Shown: positions 1 through 8,328 of the stretch, piece by piece
How the letters are laid out: every line of letters starts with the position of its first letter
How positions within the stretch are numbered: position 1 is the stretch's first letter
NCBI RefSeq assembly: GCF_019800665.1
Contig: NZ_JAHVKO010000004.1
Coordinates: 186,001-250,000, forward strand
Direction of reading: 5' to 3'
Source: Microbulbifer agarilyticus
GTDB taxonomy: Bacteria; Pseudomonadota; Gammaproteobacteria; Pseudomonadales; Cellvibrionaceae
DNA length: 64,000 nucleotides
Position numbers and translations under genes: made by a program
The notes under the pieces: model-generated
Told to the model about the DNA's origin: nothing
The model's input: the letters and a program-made list of their open reading frames with translations, nothing else
Database searches by the model: none

Positions 1-1175
1 GCGCCAGCGTGATTTCCATGTTGCTGTGGGCATTCGGCTTTTTGCGTATGGGCACCACCAGCCTGGTGGCGCGCTCCAGTGACAGCGGGGCGTCGTGGCT
101 ACTGCGCGCGCTGGGACTGGCGTTTGTGCTCGGCATCCTGCTGTTGCTACTGGCCTCGCCGCTGCTGCCACTGGTGACCCAATGGATGAATGCGAGTGCC
201 GAGGCAACACCGCACGCACGGGACTACCTGCAAATCCGTTTACTCAGCGCCCCCATTGCGCTTGCCAACTTTGCCCTGCTGGGATTTTTTATTGGCCGTC
301 AGGATAGCCGCGCGCCACTGGCGATTCTGGTCACCGCCAACCTGCTGAACATTGTGCTGGACCTGGTATTGATTCTCGGCCTCGGCATGGGCGCCCGCGG
401 CGCGGCCTGGGCATCGGTGTGTGCGGATCTGTGCAGCTTCGGCATGGGCTGGTGGCTGCTGCATTTGCGGCATCGCGACACGCCCCGGGAAATGGCGCAG
501 GTATTGCGCAATACAGCCTTCTGGCCGTGGCAAAACATTGCGCCGTGGTTGGAATTATTGCGGATTAACAGCGACCTGTTCGTACGTACCTGCCTGTTGT
601 TATTTACCCTGACATTTTTCACCGCACAGGGTGCGGCGCAAGGGGATACGGTACTTGCAGCCAACGCGATCCTGCTGCAGCTACTAATGATGACTTCCTA
701 CGCGCTGGACGGATTCGCCCACGCCACCGAATCCCTAGTGGGGCAGTCCGTAGCCAGGAAATCGATGGCCCAGTTCCGCCGCACCAATCGCGCGGCAGGC
801 GGCCTGGCGCTGGTTACCGCCGTTGTGATTACCGCGATACTTGTGAGCGGAAAATTCTGGATACTGCCGCTTTTTACCAATATCCCCGAAGTGCTGTCGG
901 CAGCAAACGCATACTACCCGTGGCTGTGTGCACTGCCACTGGTGGCCGTGTGGAGCTATCAACTGGACGGGGTTTTCATCGGCGCAGGCAAGAGTCGGCA
1001 GATGCGTGACACCATGTTCATCGCTACCGTAATTGTTTTTCTGCCATGCTGGTGGCTTACACGCCAGCTGGATAACACTGGCATCTGGTTCAGCCTTTTT
1101 TTGTGGTTTGTCGCACGCTCTATCGGATTGATGGTCTACTTTTATAACTACACTAAAAAGAATTATTGGCTGTAA
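1..1175 (+). CDS. dinF: MATE-family efflux transporter, DinF type (5' end outside window)
   Basis: This is an inner-membrane multidrug and toxin extrusion transporter, expected to export small molecules in exchange for H+ or Na+. About 390 residues are visible; the family is about 440-460 long, so roughly the first 50-60 residues lie before the window. The reading frame is open from base 3, and the GTG at 9 is not a credible start. Hydrophobic helices fill the whole length. DinF-like signatures include YLQIRLLSAPIALANF, the motif SYALDGFAHATESLVGQS and a C-terminal SYQLDGVFIGAGKS. The second half aligns well with my memory of E. coli DinF. The partner gene lexA, usual in Enterobacteria, is not visible. 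The gene ends about 150 bp before the next one. Confidence 0.85.
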   Translation, partial: ASVISMLLWAFGFLRMGTTSLVARSSDSGASWLLRALGLAFVLGILLLLLASPLLPLVTQWMNASAEATPHARDYLQIRLLSAPIALANFALLGFFIGRQDSRAPLAILVTANLLNIVLDLVLILGLGMGARGAAWASVCADLCSFGMGWWLLHLRHRDTPREMAQVLRNTAFWPWQNIAPWLELLRINSDLFVRTCLLLFTLTFFTAQGAAQGDTVLAANAILLQLLMMTSYALDGFAHATESLVGQSVARKSMAQFRRTNRAAGGLALVTAVVITAILVSGKFWILPLFTNIPEVLSAANAYYPWLCALPLVAVWSYQLDGVFIGAGKSRQMRDTMFIATVIVFLPCWWLTRQLDNTGIWFSLFLWFVARSIGLMVYFYNYTKKNYWL

Positions 1176-1331
1176 TTGGAGCTACGGTACGGATTCCTCA
1201 TCCTTCGTTAGGCAGTCTTGTTGCGCACATTTTGTTTGCTCTATTTCTGGAGCAGTTCTGGACCTAAAAGTCCCGGGGAAATAGGCGAACAATGAAACGA
1301 GGACGCGGTTTCACCGTTTTCGTTTCGACGT

Positions 1332-1991
1332 ATGTCTGACCATTATGAACTGATCCAGCAGTGCATTGAGCGTGCCGTTACCGCAGAGCAGGCCCGAAGC
1401 CGCTTTCGCCACTCGCTGCACAAAACTCTGCGCAACCTGCATCGCAGTATCCACTTGCCCGAGCGAGACGCACCACTCCACCTCACCTGTTTTGTGATCC
1501 GCTATATCCAGGTTATTCCTGCCTGGCTAAAGCGTCTGGAAGCGCTGTGTGATGCCGGCGGCATGGACTTCCATCCGGTGCAGGAGCTGATTGCGCACAG
1601 TTTTAGTGAAATTCCCGAACGACAGCCTGAACAGCATGGGCTCGGCTCTATTCTCGACGAGGCGTATCTGGCACATCGCATCATGGAAGAGATCAACGAT
1701 GTGTTGCAGCCGGTATGCGGCACGCCGCTACTGCCGATGGATCCGATGGTGGCCAATCTGGTGGTACGTGAGTTGCTGGGGGAGAGTCTGGCGTGCCAGC
1801 TGGATGGACTCGCCGATATTTTGTTACAGCGCTTCGAGCCAGCGGAGCTCGACCCGGAACATCTGATATCGATGATTTTGTATAAGCAGCGCTTCGACGA
1901 TGTGCCCGGTCAATGGCCGGATTTCGCCCAGCACATGCAAATAGAATTGCGTGGCCCGTCAATTAATCGCCAGGTGGATTTATCCCACTAG
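1332..1991 (+). CDS. Hypothetical protein, 219 aa, no recognised family
   Basis: I do not recognise this protein. It is soluble, acidic to neutral and apparently all-helical, with no signal peptide or membrane segment. Residues 1-60 are rich in Arg and His (for example RSRFRHSLHKTLRNLHRS). The middle carries an acidic helical stretch, EAYLAHRIMEEIND. No catalytic motif stands out. The ATG at 1332 is the only start available, because an in-frame stop lies just upstream, yet no Shine-Dalgarno precedes it. A 15-codon open frame (1292-1339) overlaps the start by 8 nt, so translational coupling is possible. Codon usage matches the neighbouring genes. Confidence 0.6.
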   Translation: MSDHYELIQQCIERAVTAEQARSRFRHSLHKTLRNLHRSIHLPERDAPLHLTCFVIRYIQVIPAWLKRLEALCDAGGMDFHPVQELIAHSFSEIPERQPEQHGLGSILDEAYLAHRIMEEINDVLQPVCGTPLLPMDPMVANLVVRELLGESLACQLDGLADILLQRFEPAELDPEHLISMILYKQRFDDVPGQWPDFAQHMQIELRGPSINRQVDLSH

Positions 1992-2088
1992 TTTTCCCGG
2001 TGTGCCGCTTCGCATAGCGCGATCGCGCAGCCGCGGGATCTATACCACCTCACGTCCAAGGTTTCTCGGCCTGTCGCAGTGATACCTA

Positions 2089-2895
2089 TCACTGCACAAC
2101 AATTTGCCGCCAGTTGGCAAAAAAATCTGCCTCGCCATGCATCAGTGAACGATTCAGGTCGTCCGCCTTGCGGTGCAGGGTTTTATTGTAAAAAAACAGG
2201 CTACCGCCGCGCAGCGTAAACCCTCTGGTATTGTCGGTGAGCAATTGATAAAAGGCTTCCTGGCGCTCCAGATACTGTAAAACACGGCGTTTACTGAAAC
2301 GTCCCTTGTGATATTTCTGGAAAATAAACTCGCGCAACTGCTGGTCGGCAAGGGCGCGTGCTTCGGGCGACATGCGACTGACATCCAGCCAGTGTTTTAC
2401 ATCCACTTCCAATTCCTGCATGTACTGATCCGCTGCCTCGGCGGCGGTCCTACTGCGGTAAATCGCTTTTTTGCGCCGTTCCTGAAAAGGCGCACTCTTG
2501 GCGGTATCCAGCTCCCAGATATCTTTTTTTGCCATATCCGCCAGCGGGCGGAAAATAGTTTTATGTTGTCGATTACTGTTTTCCGTCAATCGATCACACA
2601 CATCAAGCGCAGCCTGCCAGTCAGCGAAGGGCTTGCCGACAAGGATGGCATCCGGCAGCGCCTGTGTCTGTTGTTTTAAGCGGCGGGTCTCGACATCCAG
2701 CAGCTTGGGCTGTTTTGCCCAGTCATTGCTCTGCAGTACAAACAACGACAACAGCCCCTGATTCACACAGCGGGTAATCAGGTGCGCGGTCATTTCCTGC
2801 TGCTGTTCGCGCACCTGGCGCTGATGGTCGAGCCAGTACAGGCTCGCGACAACGAGGGTAATCGCCACGGCGATCAAGGAAAGGAGCTTTTTCAA
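2089..2895 (-). CDS. Hypothetical membrane-anchored protein, 268 aa
   Basis: I do not recognise the family. The protein begins MKKLLSLIAVAITLVVASLY, a short positive start followed by one hydrophobic helix (about residues 4-20). That fits a signal anchor or uncleaved signal peptide with the rest in the periplasm. The remainder is helical and rich in Lys, Arg and Gln, with three cysteines or so and many aromatic residues toward the C terminus (RGGSLFFYNKTLHRKADDL). It starts 16 bp downstream of the zinc-ribbon gene on the same strand, which in turn follows prlC, so the three may share a transcript. Confidence 0.6.
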   Translation of the reverse strand: MKKLLSLIAVAITLVVASLYWLDHQRQVREQQQEMTAHLITRCVNQGLLSLFVLQSNDWAKQPKLLDVETRRLKQQTQALPDAILVGKPFADWQAALDVCDRLTENSNRQHKTIFRPLADMAKKDIWELDTAKSAPFQERRKKAIYRSRTAAEAADQYMQELEVDVKHWLDVSRMSPEARALADQQLREFIFQKYHKGRFSKRRVLQYLERQEAFYQLLTDNTRGFTLRGGSLFFYNKTLHRKADDLNRSLMHGEADFFANWRQIVVQ

Positions 2896-2911
2896 GTGGA
2901 AATCGTTTTGG

Positions 2912-3172
2912 TTATTTTTTTTCAGACGGCGGCAACAAAATCTTCACCGCAGTTTCTTCCACTTCCCTGTCTTCGGTTTGGTTGACCCGGGTGTCCAATT
3001 CCCGGACCGAGGCCTGCAGTCGAATTTCATCTTTAAAACCGCAGGCCACACATTCACGATAATTCTTGTCGCCCAATTTGTAATTCACAATCTTGTCCAT
3101 TTCACTACAGCGTGGACAGACAGCGCCGGCAATAAACCGGCGTTTGATGGGCTTGTTAGTTTCGTCGCTCAA
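2912..3172 (-). CDS. YheV-like putative zinc-ribbon protein
   Basis: This small 86-residue protein matches the YheV/DUF2387 family. It has the RRFIAGAVCPRCSEMDKI block, then CVACGF about 20 residues later, giving a CxxC...CxxC zinc ribbon near residues 19-45. The opening phrase K-R-R-F-I-A-G-A-x-C-P is the family hallmark. The function is unknown; a role in nucleic-acid binding is usually guessed from the fold. It starts 23 bp downstream of prlC on the same strand, suggesting co-transcription. The acidic C-terminal tail (NQTEDREVEET) is not part of the ribbon. Confidence 0.8.
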   Translation of the reverse strand: MSDETNKPIKRRFIAGAVCPRCSEMDKIVNYKLGDKNYRECVACGFKDEIRLQASVRELDTRVNQTEDREVEETAVKILLPPSEKK

Positions 3173-3195
3173 GGGATACCTCTATTACTATCGGG

Positions 3196-5244
3196 TTATT
3201 CTATACCCGAGTGACGCAATAATGCGTCTATTTTCGGCGCTCGGCCACGAAACGCCACAAAAATTTCCTGTGCATCGCGGCTGCCCCCCTGCTCCAGCAC
3301 CGTGGTCAGGAATTTTTCGCCGGTCTCCGGATCGAAAATACCCTTCTCTTCAAACAGCGAGAATGCATCGGCACTGAGCACTTCCGCCCATTTGTAACTG
3401 TAATAACCCGCCGCATAACCGCCGGCAAAAATATGGCTGAAGCTGTTCTGGAAACGGTTTTCCGGAGAGACCGGCACCACTGATACCTGTGCGCGTACCT
3501 CATTGATCAAGCGCTGGATTTCCTCCGCATTGGCCCCTTCCGGGCGTGAGTGCAACAGAAAATCGAACAACGCAAACTCCAGCTGGCGCACGGTAAACAT
3601 CGCGGACTGGAAGTTCTTCGCGGCCAGCATTTTATCCAGTAACGCCTGCGGTAGCGGCTCACCGGTCTCATGGTGGCCGGAGATCATCGCCAGCGCCTCC
3701 GGTTCCCAACACCAGTTCTCAAGAAACTGGCTGGGCAACTCCACTGCATCCCAGGCCACACCATTGATTCCGGAAACCGCGGCCACATCCACGCGCGTCA
3801 GCATATGGTGCAGGCCGTGGCCAAACTCGTGGAACAGGGTGGTGACTTCGTAGTGGGTCAGCAGTGCGGGTGCGTCCTGCGACGGCGAAGAGAAATTACA
3901 CACCAGATAAGCCACCGGCAACTGCAGGCCGGCAATCGTCTGGCGGCGCACGCGCGCATCGTCCATCCAGGCCCCACCGCGTTTTTTCTCGCGCGCATAA
4001 GGGTCGAGATAGAAGCCGGCAATGGGTTCGCCACCGCGCTTCACCCAGTAAAACTGCACGTCCGGGTGATAGGTGGGGATACTGTCATCACGTTCGGCGA
4101 CGACACCGAACAGCTTTTCCACCACCGCAAACATACCGGCGAGCACTTTGGGATAGGGAAAGTACGGGCGCAAATCTTCCTGGCTGACGGCGTAGCGGGA
4201 TTGCTTGAGTTTCTCCGCAGCCCAGGCCACATCCCAGGGGTGCAGCGTATCGAGTCCCAGCTCGCTGGTGGCAAACGCCTGCAGCTCGGCAAATTCTTTC
4301 ACCGCGGCGGGCTTGGCGCGTTTGGCCAAGTCGCGCAGGAAGGTTTCCACCTCCTCGGTGGAGCCGGCCATCTTGCTTGCCAGCGAGCGCTCGGCGTAAT
4401 TTTGCATGCCCAGCAGGTGCGCCTGTTCCGCGCGCAACGCGAGAATCTCTGCCATCACATTGGCGTTATCGAATTCGCCCGCATTGGGACCGACATCGGA
4501 CGCGCGGGTAATAAACGCGAAGTGCACGCGATGGCGCAGGTCGCGATTTCCCGCGTGGGTCATCACCGCCAGGAAACAGGGACCGTCCAGGGTGAGCAAC
4601 CAGCCCGACTGGTTTTTCGATTCCGCCAAGGTCTTGGCCTGCGCCAGTGCGGAATCCGGGATACCTGCCAGTTCGGACGCCTCGGTGATATTCAGGGTCC
4701 ACGCATTGGTGGCATCCAGCACGTTGTTGGCGAAGGTGCTCTTCAGTTCCGCGAGGCGCTTGCTGATCGCGGCGTAGCGCGTGCGTTTTTCGCCCTCGAG
4801 ACTCACGCCGCCCAGATGCATATCGCGCAAACCGTGGCGCACTGCCTGCTGGCGGGCCTGCGGCCAGCTGGCAAAGTCTTCCGCTTTGGCCAGCGCGCGG
4901 TAGGCGGCATACAGTTCGGGGTTCTGACCCAGCTCGGTCCAGTACTCGGTTACCTTGGCCAGGCACTCTTCATAAGGTTGACGCCAGTCGCCGCTCAACA
5001 CACTGTTCAGGTGCGATACCGGCGAAAAGGCCTTGCTCAGCTGGTCCTGAACCTCCTCCAGTGGTGCCATGGTGGCGTCCCAGGTAGGGCTATCTCCGGC
5101 ACTTTCCAGGCAGGATCGCAGCTGTTCGCGGCACTTGACGATCAGCGTGCTGACGGCAGGCTCCGCGTGCAGGGGCTTTACCGTGTCGAACGGCGGCAGT
5201 ACCGGTGCACCCAGCAACGGGTTGTCGAGGGAAGTGTCTGGCAT
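3196..5244 (-). CDS. prlC: Oligopeptidase A, M3 zinc metallopeptidase
   Basis: This cytosolic M3 peptidase degrades oligopeptides, including cleaved signal peptides. The zinc motif HEFGH lies in TLFHEFGHGLHHML at about residue 470 of 682, with the downstream Glu ligand in the following helix. Length matches E. coli PrlC (680). I start it at the ATG at 5244 (MPDTSLDNPLL), because AAGGA sits about 7 nt upstream and family members begin there; a further ATG at 5274 would add ten unconserved residues. It is divergent from the gamma-carbonic-anhydrase gene across about 100 bp. I recall the same pairing from Pseudomonas. Confidence 0.95.
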   Translation of the reverse strand: MPDTSLDNPLLGAPVLPPFDTVKPLHAEPAVSTLIVKCREQLRSCLESAGDSPTWDATMAPLEEVQDQLSKAFSPVSHLNSVLSGDWRQPYEECLAKVTEYWTELGQNPELYAAYRALAKAEDFASWPQARQQAVRHGLRDMHLGGVSLEGEKRTRYAAISKRLAELKSTFANNVLDATNAWTLNITEASELAGIPDSALAQAKTLAESKNQSGWLLTLDGPCFLAVMTHAGNRDLRHRVHFAFITRASDVGPNAGEFDNANVMAEILALRAEQAHLLGMQNYAERSLASKMAGSTEEVETFLRDLAKRAKPAAVKEFAELQAFATSELGLDTLHPWDVAWAAEKLKQSRYAVSQEDLRPYFPYPKVLAGMFAVVEKLFGVVAERDDSIPTYHPDVQFYWVKRGGEPIAGFYLDPYAREKKRGGAWMDDARVRRQTIAGLQLPVAYLVCNFSSPSQDAPALLTHYEVTTLFHEFGHGLHHMLTRVDVAAVSGINGVAWDAVELPSQFLENWCWEPEALAMISGHHETGEPLPQALLDKMLAAKNFQSAMFTVRQLEFALFDFLLHSRPEGANAEEIQRLINEVRAQVSVVPVSPENRFQNSFSHIFAGGYAAGYYSYKWAEVLSADAFSLFEEKGIFDPETGEKFLTTVLEQGGSRDAQEIFVAFRGRAPKIDALLRHSGIE

Positions 5245-5346
5245 CGGAATTCCTTGTCGATGGGCGGCCATCACAGGGGCGATGAACGCGGGGACGGGTT
5301 AACATATGCCCCCTATTCTAGTGGATTGCCCAAGCGGAGGTCAGCC

Positions 5347-5916
5347 TTGCCCAAACCGGATTTACCCCATGCTTCCATGCACGAACACCTGCGCGAACAC
5401 CGCGGCCATAGCCCGAACCTAGGCGAGCGCGTGTTTATCGATCCGCAGAGCTGTGTGATCGGAGATGTGACGCTGGGCGACGACAGTTCCGTGTGGCCCA
5501 TGGCGGTGGTGCGCGGCGACATGCACAGGGTGCGCATTGGCGCCCGCACCAGCGTGCAGGATGGCTCGGTGCTGCACATCACCCACGCCAGTGACTTCAA
5601 CGAGGGCGGCTGGCCGCTTACCATCGGTGACGATGTCACCATCGGCCACAAGGCCTGCCTGCATGGCTGCACCGTCGGTAGCCGTGTGTTGATTGGCATT
5701 GGTGCCATCGTACTGGATGGCGCGGTGATTGAAGACGAAGTGGTGCTGGCGGCGGGCGCGCTGGTGCCGCCGGGAAAACGCCTGGAAAGTGGCTACCTGT
5801 ATGTGGGCTCCCCGGCCAAACAGGCACGCCCCTTGTCAGAAAAAGAAAAAAGCTTCTTTGCCTACACTGCTGGCAACTACGTGAAGTTGAAAGATGAATA
5901 TCTGGCCAAAGACTAA
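5347..5916 (+). CDS. Gamma-carbonic anhydrase-like hexapeptide-repeat protein
   Basis: The protein is a left-handed beta-helix of the gamma-class carbonic anhydrase/YrdA/PaaY group. Hexapeptide turns run from GERVFIDPQSCVIGDVTLGD to SRVLIGIGAIVLDGAVI. Likely metal ligands are His in HITHAS and the two His of VTIGHKACLHGC. It may bind zinc or another divalent metal; carbonic anhydrase activity is not assured in this clade. The start is TTG at 5347, chosen because GGAGG lies at 5336-5340 with a 6-nt spacer. The first ATG (5377) has no ribosome-binding site. The product is 189 aa. Confidence 0.88.
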   Translation: MPKPDLPHASMHEHLREHRGHSPNLGERVFIDPQSCVIGDVTLGDDSSVWPMAVVRGDMHRVRIGARTSVQDGSVLHITHASDFNEGGWPLTIGDDVTIGHKACLHGCTVGSRVLIGIGAIVLDGAVIEDEVVLAAGALVPPGKRLESGYLYVGSPAKQARPLSEKEKSFFAYTAGNYVKLKDEYLAKD

Positions 5917-5946
5917 ACCGGCACTTCGGCCCGGCAGGTGTGCTGC

Positions 5947-6786
5947 ATGAGTGTTACCCCGGATTTATTCCACTGGCATCAGTGCGTCAGTAACCTGCTG
6001 GATTGCGAATCGGATTCGCAACGGGTGTATGAACTGCTGCGCGGCGCGGAACAGCTGGTGCACGGTAACAGCAGTATGGCGATCCTGTACCCCTCGGGCA
6101 GCGCGCCGGAAATTGTCCATCACCGCTTGCTCGCCAACGAACAGCCCAGCACCCAGGTGGATCGCTATGTAGAGGGCGCTTACCTGTTCGATCCGTTCTA
6201 TCGCGCGGCGGTGGATGAAGAAAAACAGGGGCTTTTTTTCCTGCGCGAAGTTGCGCCCGATGCATTTTCGCATACGGAATATTTTCGCAAGTACTATCGT
6301 GAAGCCAATCTCGGGGACGAAGCCTGTTATCTGGTACGCGGCCGCGATGGCACCATCGCCAGCCTGTCGATTGGCCGCGCGCGCGATCTGGGTAACGGTC
6401 GTTTCTCTAATCAGGAAATGGCGGTACTGCGCTCTTTGACGCCGCTGGTAGAAAATATTCTCAGGAAATGGATGACCAGCCATGAGGCTGCGGAAACGGG
6501 TAAAGAAAGTTTCGGCACGCGTTTGGATAGCGCGCTGGAAAACTTCGGCAGTTCGCGCCTGACCAACCGCGAGTGCGAAGTGCTGCACCTGACCATGCGC
6601 GGACATTCCATCAAGTCGATGGCGGAGAAGCTGGATGCCAGTGTCGATACGGTAAAAACCCACCGCAAAAACATCTATGCCAAGCTCGATGTCACCTCGC
6701 AGTCAGAGCTGTTTTATCTGTTTATCAGTGCGTTGCGCCACCATTCCAGCGGCGATCCAGATCCGCTGACCAGCCTGGAAAAATAA
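5947..6786 (+). CDS. LuxR-family transcriptional regulator
   Basis: This 279-residue regulator has a C-terminal LuxR/NarL helix-turn-helix at about residues 210-265 (LTNRECEVLHLTMRG, then MAEKLDASVDTVKTHRKN). The N-terminal 190 residues are not a receiver domain, as no phospho-acceptor context is visible; they may be a ligand-sensing domain. The chosen ATG at 5947 follows AGGTG at 5936-5940. A GTG at 5938 overlaps that site and is less likely. It faces the FAD-oxidase gene convergently and sits at the edge of the catabolic cluster, so it may control that cluster. This is inferred from position only. Confidence 0.85.
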   Translation: MSVTPDLFHWHQCVSNLLDCESDSQRVYELLRGAEQLVHGNSSMAILYPSGSAPEIVHHRLLANEQPSTQVDRYVEGAYLFDPFYRAAVDEEKQGLFFLREVAPDAFSHTEYFRKYYREANLGDEACYLVRGRDGTIASLSIGRARDLGNGRFSNQEMAVLRSLTPLVENILRKWMTSHEAAETGKESFGTRLDSALENFGSSRLTNRECEVLHLTMRGHSIKSMAEKLDASVDTVKTHRKNIYAKLDVTSQSELFYLFISALRHHSSGDPDPLTSLEK

Positions 6787-6793
6787 CCGCCAT

Positions 6794-6846
6794 AAAAAAA
6801 CCGCACCTGACCAGGTCGCGACATAAATCGCGACGTGGCGGTGCGG
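6794..6846 (-). terminator. Rho-independent terminator of the FAD-oxidase gene
   Basis: On the minus strand, arms CCGCACC (6801-6807) and GGTGCGG (6840-6846) enclose an inner hairpin, and the stem is followed by a run of seven T (complement of 6794-6800). It lies just past the stop of the oxidase gene and between two convergent genes. Confidence 0.7.
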
Positions 6847-6874
6847 AAACGATTTCACACTCGGAAACACAAAC

Positions 6875-8290
6875 TTACTTTTGCGTGATGGGGAATCCCA
6901 TTTTTTCCACCATGCGCACCCAGGGAATACGCCAGCCACCCTTTTCGTCCAGGGTATCCAGCGCATACATGGTGATCTTGGCACCAATCCAGCGGAAGGG
7001 CTCCGGCGGAATAAATGCCGGTTGCGTGCGCGCAAACTGCAAATTGCGCTCTGGCACCTTCTTGTCGTCCAGCATCGCCAGCGCCACCCGCGCGCCGAAG
7101 CGCGTTGCGGTCACACCGAAACCGGAATAGCCACCGGCGTAAAGCATTTTTCCACCGTGATACGACTGGTAGTGCACCGCCATACGCGTGGTGAGTGCAA
7201 TCGGCCCACTCCACGCGTGGCTGAAACGAATGCCGCGCAGGGTTGGAAAGGTGCGGTAAAAGTTATCCACAAGGCGCAGATACGGATCCGCCTTTTTATC
7301 TTCTGCGGGATCGGTATTGTTGCCAAAGAAGTAATCCAGACGCCCACCAAACAAAATACGGTTATCGGCAGTAAGGCGCATGTAGTTCAGCTGGGTGCGG
7401 GTATCGTAGATACCCTGGCGATTTTGCCAGCCAATCGATGCCATCTGCTCTGCGTTAAGCGGCTCGGTGACAACAATACGATCACGGATTGCCGCTACGC
7501 GGTTGCGAATTTTGCGGTTGCCCGCTGCAAACGCATTGGTTGCCAGCAAGACCTTATTTGCCTGTACCTGGCCCTGCGGTGTCTTTACCAGCACACCCTG
7601 TTTGTTCTGCTGGTTACTCACCATGGGCGTGTTTTCGTAAATCTGCACACCCAGCTCAGCGGCGACACGTTTCAGTCCCCAGGCGAGTTTCGCCGGGTGC
7701 ACGGTGCCGCTGCGCTGTTTGGACCAGAGCCCGCCATTGAACAACGGCGAGTTCACTTCCTGCTGTACCGCATCGCGATCCAGCAGGTGTGCGTCGTGCC
7801 CGTAGTGACGGTAGAGCTTGTACTCTTTTTCGATATCTTCATGGCCTTCGTCACCGATCGCCACGGTCAGTTCGCCGCCCCATTCCAGATCGCAATCGAT
7901 ACCGTAGCGCTCGATGGTTTCGCGGAAACCGTCGAGATTGTCCTTACCCAGCTGCTCCAGGGTTTCCATATCTTCCGGAAACAATCGCTGGGCATTGGCC
8001 AGGCCGTGCATCACCGAAGTGGACAGAATCGCCGCCGGTCGGCCGGAGGCACCGATGGCAATACTGTTGGCTTCGATCAGCACCACGTCGCGTTCGGGGT
8101 TTGCCTCTTTTGCCTGTACCGCAGCCCACAAACCGGTAAAGCCGCCACCAACGATCAGCAGATCGCAGTTCAGCGCGCGCTGCAGCGCCGGTTCATCAGC
8201 CGGTCGCTGCGGCGCGTCGAGCCAGTAGGGAAAAAAGGTTGTGCCCTGTAACGCTTCCAGAGCATCCGCTCTGGCTTGTTCATCACACAT
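6875..8290 (-). CDS. FAD-dependent amine/amino-acid oxidase (DadA/PuuB-like)
   Basis: This is a DAO-superfamily flavoenzyme that would oxidise an amine or amino acid to an imine or aldehyde. The dinucleotide-binding motif VGGGFTG is at residues 47-53, followed by the acidic strand end VVLIEAN. The C-terminal flavin contact GGYSGFGVT is also present. Of 471 residues, the first 40 are a PuuB-like extension containing FFPYWLDAP. The gene lies 38 bp downstream of the TonB receptor gene on the same strand, so the two are probably co-transcribed. Substrate is not readable from sequence. No glutamate-putrescine ligase (PuuA) lies nearby, which argues against the classical gamma-glutamylputrescine route. 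Confidence 0.85.
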   Translation of the reverse strand: MCDEQARADALEALQGTTFFPYWLDAPQRPADEPALQRALNCDLLIVGGGFTGLWAAVQAKEANPERDVVLIEANSIAIGASGRPAAILSTSVMHGLANAQRLFPEDMETLEQLGKDNLDGFRETIERYGIDCDLEWGGELTVAIGDEGHEDIEKEYKLYRHYGHDAHLLDRDAVQQEVNSPLFNGGLWSKQRSGTVHPAKLAWGLKRVAAELGVQIYENTPMVSNQQNKQGVLVKTPQGQVQANKVLLATNAFAAGNRKIRNRVAAIRDRIVVTEPLNAEQMASIGWQNRQGIYDTRTQLNYMRLTADNRILFGGRLDYFFGNNTDPAEDKKADPYLRLVDNFYRTFPTLRGIRFSHAWSGPIALTTRMAVHYQSYHGGKMLYAGGYSGFGVTATRFGARVALAMLDDKKVPERNLQFARTQPAFIPPEPFRWIGAKITMYALDTLDEKGGWRIPWVRMVEKMGFPITQK

Positions 8291-8328
8291 AATTATCTCT
8301 CATCAACCAATCTATCGCCGGTCTGTAA

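Noticed and set aside
3670..5346. A very long plus-strand open frame (749 codons) that runs through prlC into the gamma-CA gene
   Set aside because: Only its last 189 codons show a protein family and have a ribosome site. The rest is antisense to prlC and is low-complexity translation of the complementary strand.
6881..8251. 456-codon open frame on the plus strand
   Set aside because: It is antisense to the FAD oxidase, whose flavin motifs are unambiguous; no domain is seen.
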